Virus record (IMG/VR): IMGVR_UViG_3300017989_000120
Span: 1 to 62,884 of that record
Origin: a virus
Length of the DNA stretch: 62,884 bases
Reading direction: 5' to 3' (one strand)
The position numbers were made by a program, and so were the translations under genes. Of this stretch, positions 43,665-51,541 are shown in pieces. The notes beneath the pieces are model-generated. The model made no database searches and was not told the origin of the DNA. It saw nothing but the letters and a program-made list of their open reading frames with translations. Position 1 is the stretch's first letter, and the number at the start of each line of letters is the position of its first letter.

Positions 43665-45041
43665 TTGGTGGCGAATACTTTAACTATTACAGAGCAGATT
43701 AATGAGAAGTACAGGGATTATGCCCTTTACGTCTTACAGTCAAGGGGAATCCCAAATTTCTACGATTCACTAACTCCTGTTCAAAGAATCATTATTGAGA
43801 ATAGCCCTAATTCATTTAACAAAACCATTGGACTTGTTGGTGAGGTTATTAGGACGGGTCTTTATCATCATGGGGATGCTTCTTTGGCTGGTGCGATTTC
43901 AAAATTAGCTAGGCCCTTTGGGTGTTCTTTTGAAATTCTAGAGGGAGATGGGTTTTTTGGATCTCCTGTTAATCCAAATCCTTCTGCCCCAAGATATACC
44001 GCAGTTAAAATTAACAGGAGCATTAAGGATATAGTTGAAAAACATAAAGACCTTAATGAAAAAAACGAAGAGGGAGGATACGATTGGCTCCATCTGGAAA
44101 TACCAATAGGTCTTCTAACTCACATAGTGGGAATTGCGGTCGGATACAGAAGCAATATCTTGCCACGTAAGGTAGAAGATATAGTTGAATATCTAGAGGG
44201 TAAAAACAAACTTCTCAAACCATATTTCAAAGATTTCTCCGGTAAGATTTATAAACTTGATTCCGATGATTCGTGGATTATAGAGAGCGGATTCGAGATA
44301 AATGAGAGAAAAAAGACTATCCGGATCTTTGACCTTCCCCCGATCATGAGGTACGAGTCTTTTATGAAAAAACTTCTTACCAAACTCGAAGCATATGGAT
44401 ATGAATATTATATGCAAAACAACTCCCAAAGCAAGTGTGACGTTGGTATATCTCTGAAGAAGGTTTCCCCAAAGGAATTTAAGGAAGCAGTTGATGTTAT
44501 CAAGAAGCAGACACAGATAGTTGTTAGAGAAAATGTTGTATTCATTAAGGACGGAGCGGTAGCACAGTTCGATTCTGTAAAGTCATACTTAGATTCTTTT
44601 AAAGTCCATCTGGAAAATGTTCGACTCAAGAGACTTATGAAAGATGAAGTGGACCTTAAGTTAGATTTAGAATTCCTTGAGGCAAAGCTTAAGTTCTTAA
44701 TCTTCATGAGTCAAAAGAAGAGACAAAATAAAGAGATTGTAGAATTCCTTAGCAAATTTGCTAAATGGATCTCAACTAGACTTTCTCAGATTCAGATAGT
44801 TAAGCTATCCTCAGATCATATCAAAGAAACCGAAGATATGATTAAGGACATTAAGAAACGTATACAAGAAACCAAAAAGGCAATCACTAAGCAAAAGCAG
44901 GTTGTTAAAAAGGTTACTGATGCTTTAAAGAAAATCAAATCTGCATCCCTGATGCCTAAATCAGTAGTCCCCAAGAATATTTCTATAGACCCAGAGATTG
45001 AGATTTTTGATCTGGAGGACGAAGATGACGAAGAAGCTTAA
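43665..45041 (+). CDS. 52: DNA topoisomerase II, cleavage subunit (gp52-like)
   Basis: A 458-residue GyrA/ParC-like subunit, like T4 gp52 (442). The N-terminal EKYRDYALYVLQSRGIPN and LTPVQRIIIE form the winged-helix core. HHGDASLAGAISKLAR leads to the active-site segment NPSAPRYTAVKI with the R-Y catalytic tyrosine pair near residue 112. A long coiled coil (about 300-430) and an acidic tail (FDLEDEDDEEA) follow, and there is no GyrA beta-pinwheel. The start is TTG (43665) or GTG (43668). A strong terminator follows. It works with the ATPase subunit at 37765. Confidence 0.92.
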   Translation: MVANTLTITEQINEKYRDYALYVLQSRGIPNFYDSLTPVQRIIIENSPNSFNKTIGLVGEVIRTGLYHHGDASLAGAISKLARPFGCSFEILEGDGFFGSPVNPNPSAPRYTAVKINRSIKDIVEKHKDLNEKNEEGGYDWLHLEIPIGLLTHIVGIAVGYRSNILPRKVEDIVEYLEGKNKLLKPYFKDFSGKIYKLDSDDSWIIESGFEINERKKTIRIFDLPPIMRYESFMKKLLTKLEAYGYEYYMQNNSQSKCDVGISLKKVSPKEFKEAVDVIKKQTQIVVRENVVFIKDGAVAQFDSVKSYLDSFKVHLENVRLKRLMKDEVDLKLDLEFLEAKLKFLIFMSQKKRQNKEIVEFLSKFAKWISTRLSQIQIVKLSSDHIKETEDMIKDIKKRIQETKKAITKQKQVVKKVTDALKKIKSASLMPKSVVPKNISIDPEIEIFDLEDEDDEEA

Positions 45042-45057
45042 GAAAAATATACTACAT

Positions 45058-45089
45058 GAAAATCCTAGCCAAAAGCTAGGATTTTTTTT
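45058..45089 (+). terminator. Rho-independent terminator after topoisomerase subunit
   Basis: AATCCTAGC pairs perfectly with GCTAGGATT around CAAAA and is followed by a T tract. Confidence 0.93.
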
Positions 45090-45148
45090 GTGATAGACGA
45101 AAACAATTCGTTTTATGACCGTAGAAGATTAAAGTTAAAACATTAGAA

Positions 45149-45910
45149 ATGAAGATTAGGGTAACAAGCACAAACAATCTCATAGCTTTCCTTAAAAAGC
45201 TTAAGGTTGTTGATAAGAGTGTTCTTTTGGAGTTGAATGCAGAAAAGCTATTCTGTAAGGTACACACCCCAGACAAATCGGTTATGAAATACTCCTCCGT
45301 AGATATTAGTCAGGTTTTTGAGGAGGTCCCTGGATTTGATGATCTTGGGTGTGATCGGATTAAAATTGGTCTAATTGACGTAACTCGACTAATGGACTGT
45401 TTTAAACACTTCCGCCCGGAAGAAGATATACATTTGGATCTAAACATTAATGAAGTTGACGGAGAATGTGTTGCATCGGAAATGCATGTTGTTTCTCCAT
45501 CCTTAAAGATCAAGATTCGATGTGCAGATTTATCCCTGCTTTCTTATGTTGAGGACACAATCTTAAGTATGGTTCATTCGCAGGAAGATGCGCTTTCCAA
45601 TTTTAAGATTTACAGCTCAGACTTTTCTTCCGTAATGTCACTCTGTGGTCTAGAATCAAATTCTGAAGAATTACTTGTATATCGTGTTAATAAGGAACAA
45701 GTAAAGATTAGTGGAGATTCTTTTGATTATAAGTTGAACATAGGTCCATCTGAGATTGAGGTTCAGGATCCTCTGGAATCTTCAATCTATAAATCTCACC
45801 TTAATTACGTTGATGCTGAATCCTCGTCTTGCTATGTCCACGAGAATCGAATTGTTTTCTTCTCCGAGCAAACAGAAACTTCGACTGCAGTAGGAATCAT
45901 AGAAAAATAA
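45149..45910 (+). CDS. 45: Sliding clamp-like protein (gp45 type)
   Basis: A 253-residue protein, near T4 gp45 (228). It has the repetitive beta-strand pattern of a PCNA-like clamp: FLKKLKVVDKSVLLELNAEK with a following strand LFCKVHTPDKSVMKY, an interdomain region DLNINEVDGECVAS, and a second half with SEELLVYRVNKEQVKI and a final strand NRIVFFSEQTETSTAVGII. Clamps tether the polymerase. Placement 4 nt upstream of the polymerase C-terminal half supports the call, but sequence similarity alone is modest. Confidence 0.65.
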   Translation: MKIRVTSTNNLIAFLKKLKVVDKSVLLELNAEKLFCKVHTPDKSVMKYSSVDISQVFEEVPGFDDLGCDRIKIGLIDVTRLMDCFKHFRPEEDIHLDLNINEVDGECVASEMHVVSPSLKIKIRCADLSLLSYVEDTILSMVHSQEDALSNFKIYSSDFSSVMSLCGLESNSEELLVYRVNKEQVKISGDSFDYKLNIGPSEIEVQDPLESSIYKSHLNYVDAESSSCYVHENRIVFFSEQTETSTAVGIIEK

Positions 45911-45914
45911 AAGA

Positions 45915-47060
45915 ATGTCAGAAGTACAGGAACTAAAGGAAAAAATAGAAAGGCTCACTGCTTTAAAAAATGAGCTAAAGAACGAAGAGCAAGCCATCAA
46001 GTTGACTATGAACTCTATCTATGGAGCGATTGGTAATAGCTGGTTCGTTTGCTTTAATCCAGAGGTTGCTGAAGCTGTGACTTTGCAGGGGCAAGATCTA
46101 ATTAAGCATTCTGAAAAAATTCTCCACAAGTACTTCCACGAATTTTGGCACAAGGACAAAGAGTTGCACGACAAACTTGGCCTTACTAATGTCAAAAAAA
46201 TACACCGCCCGATGGTAGTGTATGGAGATACTGATTCCAATTATGTTACTTTCCAGGAGGTCGTTGCTTCTTGTGAGGGTTGGGAAGGAAGCGATAAGGA
46301 TTTAATTCTTGCCATCAACGAACACCGATTGGTTGGTTATCTTAAAAAGTGTTTTGACATCTACGCAGAAAAATGGGGCACGGATAACTATCAGGACTTT
46401 GAGCTGGAAACCCTTTCTATTAATGGCATATTCCTTGGTAAGAAGAAGTACGTTACCAATATTGTTTATTCTGATGGAGTACACTCGGAACCCCTTAGTT
46501 CTATCAAGACAACTGGGGTTGAAATGGTAAAGGGTGGTACCCCCTCGTTTGTGAGAGAAAAGCTTATCTATCTAACCAAATTTATCTTTAGCCGCGGTAG
46601 GTCTTTTGAATTAAGGGAGTTTGTCCAAGAACTTAAAACAATTAAGAAAGACTTTAAGGCACAGGAACCCGAAAATATATCGGTTGCTGTAAATGTCAAT
46701 AATTATCAGAAGTTTGTGTTAAACGATACCACAGCTTTGGAAGTAGCAAAGGGATGCCCAATTCATGTAAGAGCATCTGCTTATCACAACTTCTTACTTA
46801 ATTCAACCAAGTATAAGGACAAATATCCGCTTATTGGGGGTGGTGAAAAAGTAAGATTCTATTTTGTTAAGGTTAAGAACCCAGGAGACAATAATGTTTT
46901 TGCTTATTCACAAGGTACCTATCCATATGAATTTGCTCCTCCGATAGATTTTGATCAACAGTTTACAAAAACTATCCTGGACCCGATCAATCGATTTATA
47001 GAGGTAATGGGTCACAATCCAATTTCACCAAACCTTTTTATGATTAACACTTTGTTTTAA
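45915..47060 (+). CDS. 43B: DNA polymerase, catalytic C-terminal half (split gp43, part B)
   Basis: A 381-residue C-terminal half of the family B polymerase. It starts with a short coiled coil (EVQELKEKIERLTALKNELK), then motif B IKLTMNSIYGAIGN, motif C VVYGDTDSNYVTF with the catalytic D-x-D, a thumb region with GIFLGKKKYV (K-K-x-Y motif), and ends SPNLFMINTLF, a plausible clamp-binding tail. The break lies in the fingers between motifs A and B, and both broken ends are helical. The two chains could rejoin as an antiparallel helix pair. It directly follows the clamp-like gene. Confidence 0.9.
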   Translation: MSEVQELKEKIERLTALKNELKNEEQAIKLTMNSIYGAIGNSWFVCFNPEVAEAVTLQGQDLIKHSEKILHKYFHEFWHKDKELHDKLGLTNVKKIHRPMVVYGDTDSNYVTFQEVVASCEGWEGSDKDLILAINEHRLVGYLKKCFDIYAEKWGTDNYQDFELETLSINGIFLGKKKYVTNIVYSDGVHSEPLSSIKTTGVEMVKGGTPSFVREKLIYLTKFIFSRGRSFELREFVQELKTIKKDFKAQEPENISVAVNVNNYQKFVLNDTTALEVAKGCPIHVRASAYHNFLLNSTKYKDKYPLIGGGEKVRFYFVKVKNPGDNNVFAYSQGTYPYEFAPPIDFDQQFTKTILDPINRFIEVMGHNPISPNLFMINTLF

Positions 47061-47061
47061 A

Positions 47062-47268
47062 ATGGGATTCAATAAGAGATATTTGCCTGATTTAGAGCTG
47101 TTACAAAAAATAAGAAAAGAAACTGGGGATGATCTTAGTTTTCTTACAACTTACCTTTACCGACCAGATGCTATAATTGGATCTCAAGGAGCTTTGGATT
47201 TTCTTAAAAAGGTCGAGGAAGAACTTTTAATAAAACAATTAGATGAAGCAGAGAAAAATAGCAATTAA
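47062..47268 (+). CDS. Small protein of unknown function
   Basis: A 68-residue helical protein (LPDLELLQKIRKETGDDLSF, then ALDFLKKVEEELLIKQL). It starts 1 nt after the polymerase stop and overlaps the next gene by 26 nt. No family recognised. Confidence 0.55.
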   Translation: MGFNKRYLPDLELLQKIRKETGDDLSFLTTYLYRPDAIIGSQGALDFLKKVEEELLIKQLDEAEKNSN

Positions 47269-47632
47269 GGCAGAGTATAGAAAAGACTCTGAAGCTTTCC
47301 CTGAGTGGCTGAAGTATGAAGTAACTATACTTAAAGACGACGGAACAACAGAAAAAGTACCAGCTTATGGTAAGGATCTCCAGGACGCACTCTCTAGGGT
47401 AGTACACGACGAAAAGGTAAAAAAAGTTGGTGAGACAACCAAAAAAATACCAGACATAGTTTGGGCTGTCCTGTGGTTTGGGTATATGCTAGGACTTGTT
47501 AACGTAACCTACCTAATCTCGGGTGATGGAAAGTTTAATGGTATATTTTTTGTCGGAGGTCTAGCAGTTTTGAGCTTGGGAATTTGGAGAGCTGAGAGTT
47601 GGTTAAGAATGAGAAACAGAGACAAAATATGA
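47243..47632 (+). CDS. Two-helix membrane protein, unknown
   Basis: A 129-residue protein with a soluble basic N-terminal domain (about 1-68) and two hydrophobic segments at about 71-92 (IVWAVLWFGYMLGLVNVTYL) and 100-115. The C-terminus is basic (LRMRNRDKI). Topology with both ends in the cytoplasm is likely. A holin role is possible given the endolysin elsewhere, but no evidence beyond membrane segments. It overlaps the next start by 4 nt. Confidence 0.6.
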   Translation: MKQRKIAIKAEYRKDSEAFPEWLKYEVTILKDDGTTEKVPAYGKDLQDALSRVVHDEKVKKVGETTKKIPDIVWAVLWFGYMLGLVNVTYLISGDGKFNGIFFVGGLAVLSLGIWRAESWLRMRNRDKI

Positions 47633-47925
47633 TAGATCCCTTAACTGAACATCTCTTTGATGAAGGATTTGAGGAATATCGGGACTTCATGTACACCAAC
47701 TATGATGCTATTATCAAGCACCGATCATTCTTCATCTCAGATAAATATTTTTCAACCTCTTTCAAGTGTGAAAGGGTAAAGGAGCTTTTGGATTTTTTTG
47801 AACTGGAAGAAGATTTTGAGAAGTGCTCCGAGTTAAAAAAATTGTATGCTGCTGTTGAGGTTGATCACCTGTTTAGTGAAATTGCAAGTAAGATTAAGGT
47901 AAGCGGCAAGGAAACCAAAAAATAA
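47629..47925 (+). CDS. Small acidic protein, unknown
   Basis: A 98-residue protein starting at the ATGA overlap (47629). It is helical and acidic (LTEHLFDEGFEEYRDFMYTN; LLDFFELEEDFEKCSELKKL). The middle recalls UvrB/UvrC-like helix pairs, but there is not enough to assign it. An upstream in-frame start at 47599 lies in the membrane-protein gene. Confidence 0.55.
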   Translation: MIDPLTEHLFDEGFEEYRDFMYTNYDAIIKHRSFFISDKYFSTSFKCERVKELLDFFELEEDFEKCSELKKLYAAVEVDHLFSEIASKIKVSGKETKK

Positions 47926-47932
47926 TTTTAAG

Positions 47933-49054
47933 TTGGATAAGCCCTATGATTATATTATTGTTGGTTCTGGTCTTTTCGGAAGTGTCTTTGCACAACAACT
48001 TACCGAAGCTGGAAAGAGGTGTCTTATTTTAGAGAGAAGGAATCACAACGGTGGAAACTGTTATACTGAAAATGTTGAGGGGATAGAGGTTCATAAATAC
48101 GGTCCACATATTTTCCACACCTCAGATAAGGGGATATGGAATTACGTAAACAGATTTGCAGAATTTAACAATTTCGTGAACAGACCAAAGGTCATGTATG
48201 GTGACAAGCTCTATTCTTTCCCCATTAACTTGATGACCCTTCATCAGTTGTTTGGTGTTAAAACACCAGAGGAGGCTAAAGCAAAACTCGATGAGGTAAG
48301 GATTAAGATCAATAAGCCTTCTAATCTTGAGGAATGGGTCCTGAACGAGGTGGGTGAGGAGATTTATGAAACCTTTGTAAAGGGATATACAACAAAGCAA
48401 TGGGGAAGAGATCCTAAGGAACTTCCCTCTTTTATAATTCGTAGACTTCCAATACGTTTGACATACGACGATAATTATTTCTTTGACCGGTATCAGGGAA
48501 TTCCTGTTGGAGGATACACAAAGATGATTGAAAATATCCAGGGTGATGTAGAGGTAAGGTTTGGTGTTGATTTCCTCCAGGAAAGGGAATACTGGGAATC
48601 ACAGGCACATAAGATAGTTTTTACTGGTCCTATAGACGAATTCTTTGAATTTTCTGAGGGAGTACTAGAATATAGAAGTCTAGACTTTGAAACCTCAGTG
48701 TTGGATATGGAAGATTATCAGGGCAACGCAATTGTAAATTACACGGAGGCTGAAGTACCCTGGACAAGAATATGTGAGCACAAGCACTTTGATCTGCATA
48801 AAACAGATAAAACAGTTATCACCAAGGAATATCCCGCAGAGTGGAAGGTTGGTAAGGAGAGGTTTTATCCAGTTTCTGATGAAAAGAATAAGGAGCTGTA
48901 TGGAAAGTATAAAAAACTTGCCGATCAAATTGCAGACAAATACATATTTGGTGGACGGTTAGCCGAATATAAATACTACGATATGCACCACGTTGTTGGT
49001 AGTGCATTGGCAAGATCTAAAAGGGAAATAAGAAACATCTCTGAGGATATATAG
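47933..49054 (+). CDS. glf: UDP-galactopyranose mutase
   Basis: A 373-residue flavoenzyme converting UDP-galactopyranose to UDP-galactofuranose. The FAD-binding N-terminus is YIIVGSGLFGSVFAQQL, then CLILERRNHNGGNCYTE, and HKYGPHIFHTSDKGIWNYVN is a family hallmark. Later come KGYTTKQWGRDPKEL, the substrate-site RLPIRLTYDDNYFFDRYQG and the C-terminal FGGRLAEYKYYDMH. The start is TTG at 47933. The stop overlaps a TATATAG promoter-like element. It would supply galactofuranose for a glycan or modified base made with the phage glycosyltransferases. Confidence 0.93.
   Translation: MDKPYDYIIVGSGLFGSVFAQQLTEAGKRCLILERRNHNGGNCYTENVEGIEVHKYGPHIFHTSDKGIWNYVNRFAEFNNFVNRPKVMYGDKLYSFPINLMTLHQLFGVKTPEEAKAKLDEVRIKINKPSNLEEWVLNEVGEEIYETFVKGYTTKQWGRDPKELPSFIIRRLPIRLTYDDNYFFDRYQGIPVGGYTKMIENIQGDVEVRFGVDFLQEREYWESQAHKIVFTGPIDEFFEFSEGVLEYRSLDFETSVLDMEDYQGNAIVNYTEAEVPWTRICEHKHFDLHKTDKTVITKEYPAEWKVGKERFYPVSDEKNKELYGKYKKLADQIADKYIFGGRLAEYKYYDMHHVVGSALARSKREIRNISEDI
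49048..49054 (+). promoter_or_regulatory. Late-promoter-like element TATATAG
   Basis: GGATATATAGG overlapping the glf stop codon, with its first T 25 nt before the tagged RimK-like gene at 49073. Confidence 0.5.
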
Positions 49055-49072
49055 GATAAATTATTTCTCTTG

Positions 49073-50563
49073 ATGAAGAAGGTAACCCCTGCTCTTAATT
49101 TTGAATCTTTTCTGAACGAAGCCAAGGATAATGGGATGGTAGACATCCTTATTTTAAGCGGGGAGTCCAAGCCCAGCAAAACTGCAAAGTCTTTCCTTGA
49201 AGAATGTAGTAAAAGAGATATTCCCTGTAATGTAGTAAATGTCAACAATGTGGTCCTGGAAAAAATATACAACGGACACATTGTTAAATTTTCTGAGGGT
49301 GAAGAAACCAAGGAGATTTTAATTAAGCCTGAGACTACTGCTATAATTCCAAGAAGGGGCGTAATTACAAATTCTTATACTAAGCAGATAATGAGAGACC
49401 TGGAAGCTTCTAGGTACTTTTGTGTCAACACTCTAGAATCTATTGAAATCTGTGAAAGCAAATACCTCACCTCGAAAGTTCTTGAGGAAGAGGGACTACC
49501 AATACCGAGATATTCGCTAGTTAATGGAATAGAGGGACTTGATAGATCTTTGGAAGAAGTTGGTGGTGAATTTCCTGTTGTTATGAAGCTTCTTTCGGGT
49601 GCACAAGGAATCGGGGTTTCTATTGTTGATTCATACGCTTCACTAAAATCGGTTTACCAAACTATTGAAAAGCTTGATCCAGAAGGAGAAATCCTTTTAC
49701 AGGAAAAGATAGATTCAAACTTCGATGTTAGAGTGCAAGTAATTATAAAGAAGTTCGATCCGCTAAATCCTGGAGTTGAGAATTGTGAGATCCTTGGAGC
49801 CATGAAAAGGGAAGCGGTTGAGAAAGACTTTAGAACTAATTACACATTAGGTGGTGAAGTGTCAGCTTATGAAATAACAGAAGAGATTGAAAAGATAGCA
49901 TGTGAAGCTGCAAATGCTGTTGCTTGTCATTGGTGTGGTGTTGATATAATGATAGATTCTAAAACCAACAGGCCATACATCTTGGAGGTAAACTCATCTC
50001 CTGGAACAGATGGAATCTCACAAGCAATAGGAAAACCTATTGTGGACGATGTGATTAACTATGTTGTTAAAAAAGACAATTGGTCTCAAGCTAAGCTTGA
50101 AGTTGGGTATTTAGAAACCATTGAGATTCCCCAAGTTGGTAAGATGGTAGCTAAATTTGATACCGGAAATGGATCTACTGCTTCCTCTATACATGCAGAT
50201 GAAATATCTGAAGATGGCGATACACTTACCTGGAAGATAGGTGACAGCGAAATGAGCGGTAAAATCATTGGTCGTACAAAAACCGAGATTGGCAGGGATA
50301 CGGAGGAAAGACCTATAGTAAAAATGGATATTCTATTTAATGGAGTTAAGATCCCGGGGGTTAAAGTTGCACCGACAGATAGGATTTCAAAAAGTACTCC
50401 ATTCTTAGCAAACAGGCCGCTTATGAAAAAGCTTGGTGTAATGGTTAACCCTCACAAAGCATTTGTAGTGTCGGACCGTGTTAATGATTATTCACCAATG
50501 CAAGCTAAAGGAGATCCTTATGGGGGAATAGAATTTATTGAAATTTCTGACCGGGAGGATTAA
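49073..50563 (+). CDS. Tagged RimK-like ATP-grasp ligase fused to retropepsin-like domain
   Basis: A 496-residue protein in three parts. The tag MKKVTPALNFESFLNEAK (LNE|A ideal) comes first. An ATP-grasp ligase of the RimK glutamate-ligase type follows (about 90-340), with SIEICESKYLTSKVLEEEGL, FPVVMKLLSGAQGIGVSIV (ATP-binding Lys) and RPYILEVNSSPGTDG (metal site). A C-terminal RimB/retropepsin-like domain contains VAKFDTGNGSTASSI with the D-T-G motif near residue 363. RimK adds glutamates to ribosomal protein S6, and related fusions occur in some phages. The ATG at 49073 is preferred over the TTG at 49070. With the tag it could modify host proteins immediately after infection. Confidence 0.85.
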   Translation: MKKVTPALNFESFLNEAKDNGMVDILILSGESKPSKTAKSFLEECSKRDIPCNVVNVNNVVLEKIYNGHIVKFSEGEETKEILIKPETTAIIPRRGVITNSYTKQIMRDLEASRYFCVNTLESIEICESKYLTSKVLEEEGLPIPRYSLVNGIEGLDRSLEEVGGEFPVVMKLLSGAQGIGVSIVDSYASLKSVYQTIEKLDPEGEILLQEKIDSNFDVRVQVIIKKFDPLNPGVENCEILGAMKREAVEKDFRTNYTLGGEVSAYEITEEIEKIACEAANAVACHWCGVDIMIDSKTNRPYILEVNSSPGTDGISQAIGKPIVDDVINYVVKKDNWSQAKLEVGYLETIEIPQVGKMVAKFDTGNGSTASSIHADEISEDGDTLTWKIGDSEMSGKIIGRTKTEIGRDTEERPIVKMDILFNGVKIPGVKVAPTDRISKSTPFLANRPLMKKLGVMVNPHKAFVVSDRVNDYSPMQAKGDPYGGIEFIEISDRED

Positions 50564-50564
50564 A

Positions 50565-50571
50565 TATATAA
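50565..50571 (+). promoter_or_regulatory. Late-promoter-like element TATATAA
   Basis: AATATATAA with its first T 27 nt before the small gene at 50592. Confidence 0.5.
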
Positions 50572-50591
50572 AGTAGAAATAAATTCCAATT

Positions 50592-50771
50592 ATGGCAAAA
50601 GGAGAAGATAAAACAGAAAAAATCCAGGTCCTGTTATCAACAGAAGACCTGGAAGAACTAAGTAAAAAGATTTCTAAGAAAGCTTTGACTTCTGGAGAAC
50701 CCCCAGTTTCAATCTCTCATTATGTGAGAGGCCTAATCCGGAGGGATCTTGGAAGATCCGAGAAGGATTAA
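50592..50771 (+). CDS. Small ribbon-helix-helix-like protein
   Basis: A 59-residue protein, MAKGEDKTEKIQVLLSTEDL followed by a helix and then VSISHYVRGLIRRDLG. A short beta strand with IQVLLS, a helix and a final S-x-Y-V-R-x-L-I-R-x-D-L helix match CopG/Arc-type ribbon-helix-helix DNA-binding proteins. It could be a small transcriptional regulator. It has its own promoter-like element, and its end overlaps the convergent minus-strand gene by 4 nt. Confidence 0.6.
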   Translation: MAKGEDKTEKIQVLLSTEDLEELSKKISKKALTSGEPPVSISHYVRGLIRRDLGRSEKD

Positions 50772-51115
50772 TCTCTATTGTTAAGAAAATCCTCAAACCT
50801 CATTACTCTTCCGGGTGATGAGGTTTCTTGTGATTGTTGAACTGGTTGCTCTGGAGCCATTTCTCCTGTGGTCTCTGGAACATTAGGTTCTAAAGGTTCT
50901 TGCGGAGTTTCAGTTTGTTCCGCAGTATCTGCTTGATCCATTTGTTGTGGCTCTGGTGTTTCAGCAGAATCCGCAGGAATCTCAGATGCTACCTCTTCTC
51001 CGTCAGTTTGTTCAAAATCATTTACCTCTGGTGTAAGTTCTTGTTGTTCTGGGGATTGTTCTTGTGTAAAATCAACCTGATCTTCAATTTGTGTATCTCT
51101 TTCTTCTGTAGACAT
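50768..51115 (-). CDS. Acidic low-complexity protein with C-terminal tag
   Basis: A 115-residue, extremely acidic protein rich in Glu, Gln, Pro and Thr (TPEVNDFEQTDGEEVASEIP), with no hydrophobic core, so probably disordered. It ends SSPGRVMRFEDFLNNRD, placing the recurrent R-F-x-D-F-L-N motif at the very C-terminus. On the opposite strand a long frame exists, but its composition (Phe/Cys/Leu/Arg-rich) looks like an antisense shadow. An acidic disordered protein with a head-targeting end could be a scaffold or internal head component; inferred. Confidence 0.65.
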   Translation of the reverse strand: MSTEERDTQIEDQVDFTQEQSPEQQELTPEVNDFEQTDGEEVASEIPADSAETPEPQQMDQADTAEQTETPQEPLEPNVPETTGEMAPEQPVQQSQETSSPGRVMRFEDFLNNRD

Positions 51116-51141
51116 GCTAATTATAAATTAGAGTTATTGAA

Positions 51142-51150
51142 TATATATCA
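51142..51150. promoter_or_regulatory. Divergent promoter-like element
   Basis: TTGAATATATATCAAG is nearly palindromic and reads TTGATATATATTCAA on the minus strand. It lies 32-33 nt from both the minus-strand start (51115) and the plus-strand start (51175), so one site may serve both genes. Confidence 0.4.
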
Positions 51151-51174
51151 AGTAAAAGAATAAGTGTTTCGGCT

Positions 51175-51495
51175 ATGAGATTGATTAGAGAATTTGATGA
51201 CTTTATGTCCAATTTATCCTTAACCCAGCCAGAGCAAGCTATGATTAGGGATTTTGTAAAGAAATATGAGAAGTATTTCAAATTCCACGACCCGGCAGAG
51301 TTTGAGAATTCGCTAGACAAAATAGTTGATGATGTGATGTCCACTTATAGTTTTCCACCGGAAAAGAAGGAGGATGTTAAAAATTACATCTCTAGCCTTC
51401 ATGATCTTTCCGATGGAATCTCTGTTGTTATGTCTCCAAACCCACAGATCATATATAGAACCCAACCCGACATGGTTCAAACCATACTTATCTAA
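51175..51495 (+). CDS. Tagged helical protein
   Basis: A 106-residue protein beginning MRLIREFDDFMSNLSLTQPE, which has the basic-x-F-x-x-F core but no clear [IL]-x-E|[AG] site nearby. The body is helical and acidic (FVKKYEKYFKFHDPAEFENS) and ends in a short strand. Function unknown. Confidence 0.6.
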   Translation: MRLIREFDDFMSNLSLTQPEQAMIRDFVKKYEKYFKFHDPAEFENSLDKIVDDVMSTYSFPPEKKEDVKNYISSLHDLSDGISVVMSPNPQIIYRTQPDMVQTILI

Positions 51496-51541
51496 TGGAA
51501 TAATCGTTCTGGTTGAAGCTATAACTAATAAATAACAAACT

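Noticed and set aside
50900-51163. Plus-strand ORF opposite the acidic protein
   Set aside because: Its Cys/Phe/Leu/Arg-rich composition is the antisense image of a Glu/Gln/Pro-rich gene, and it has no start signal.
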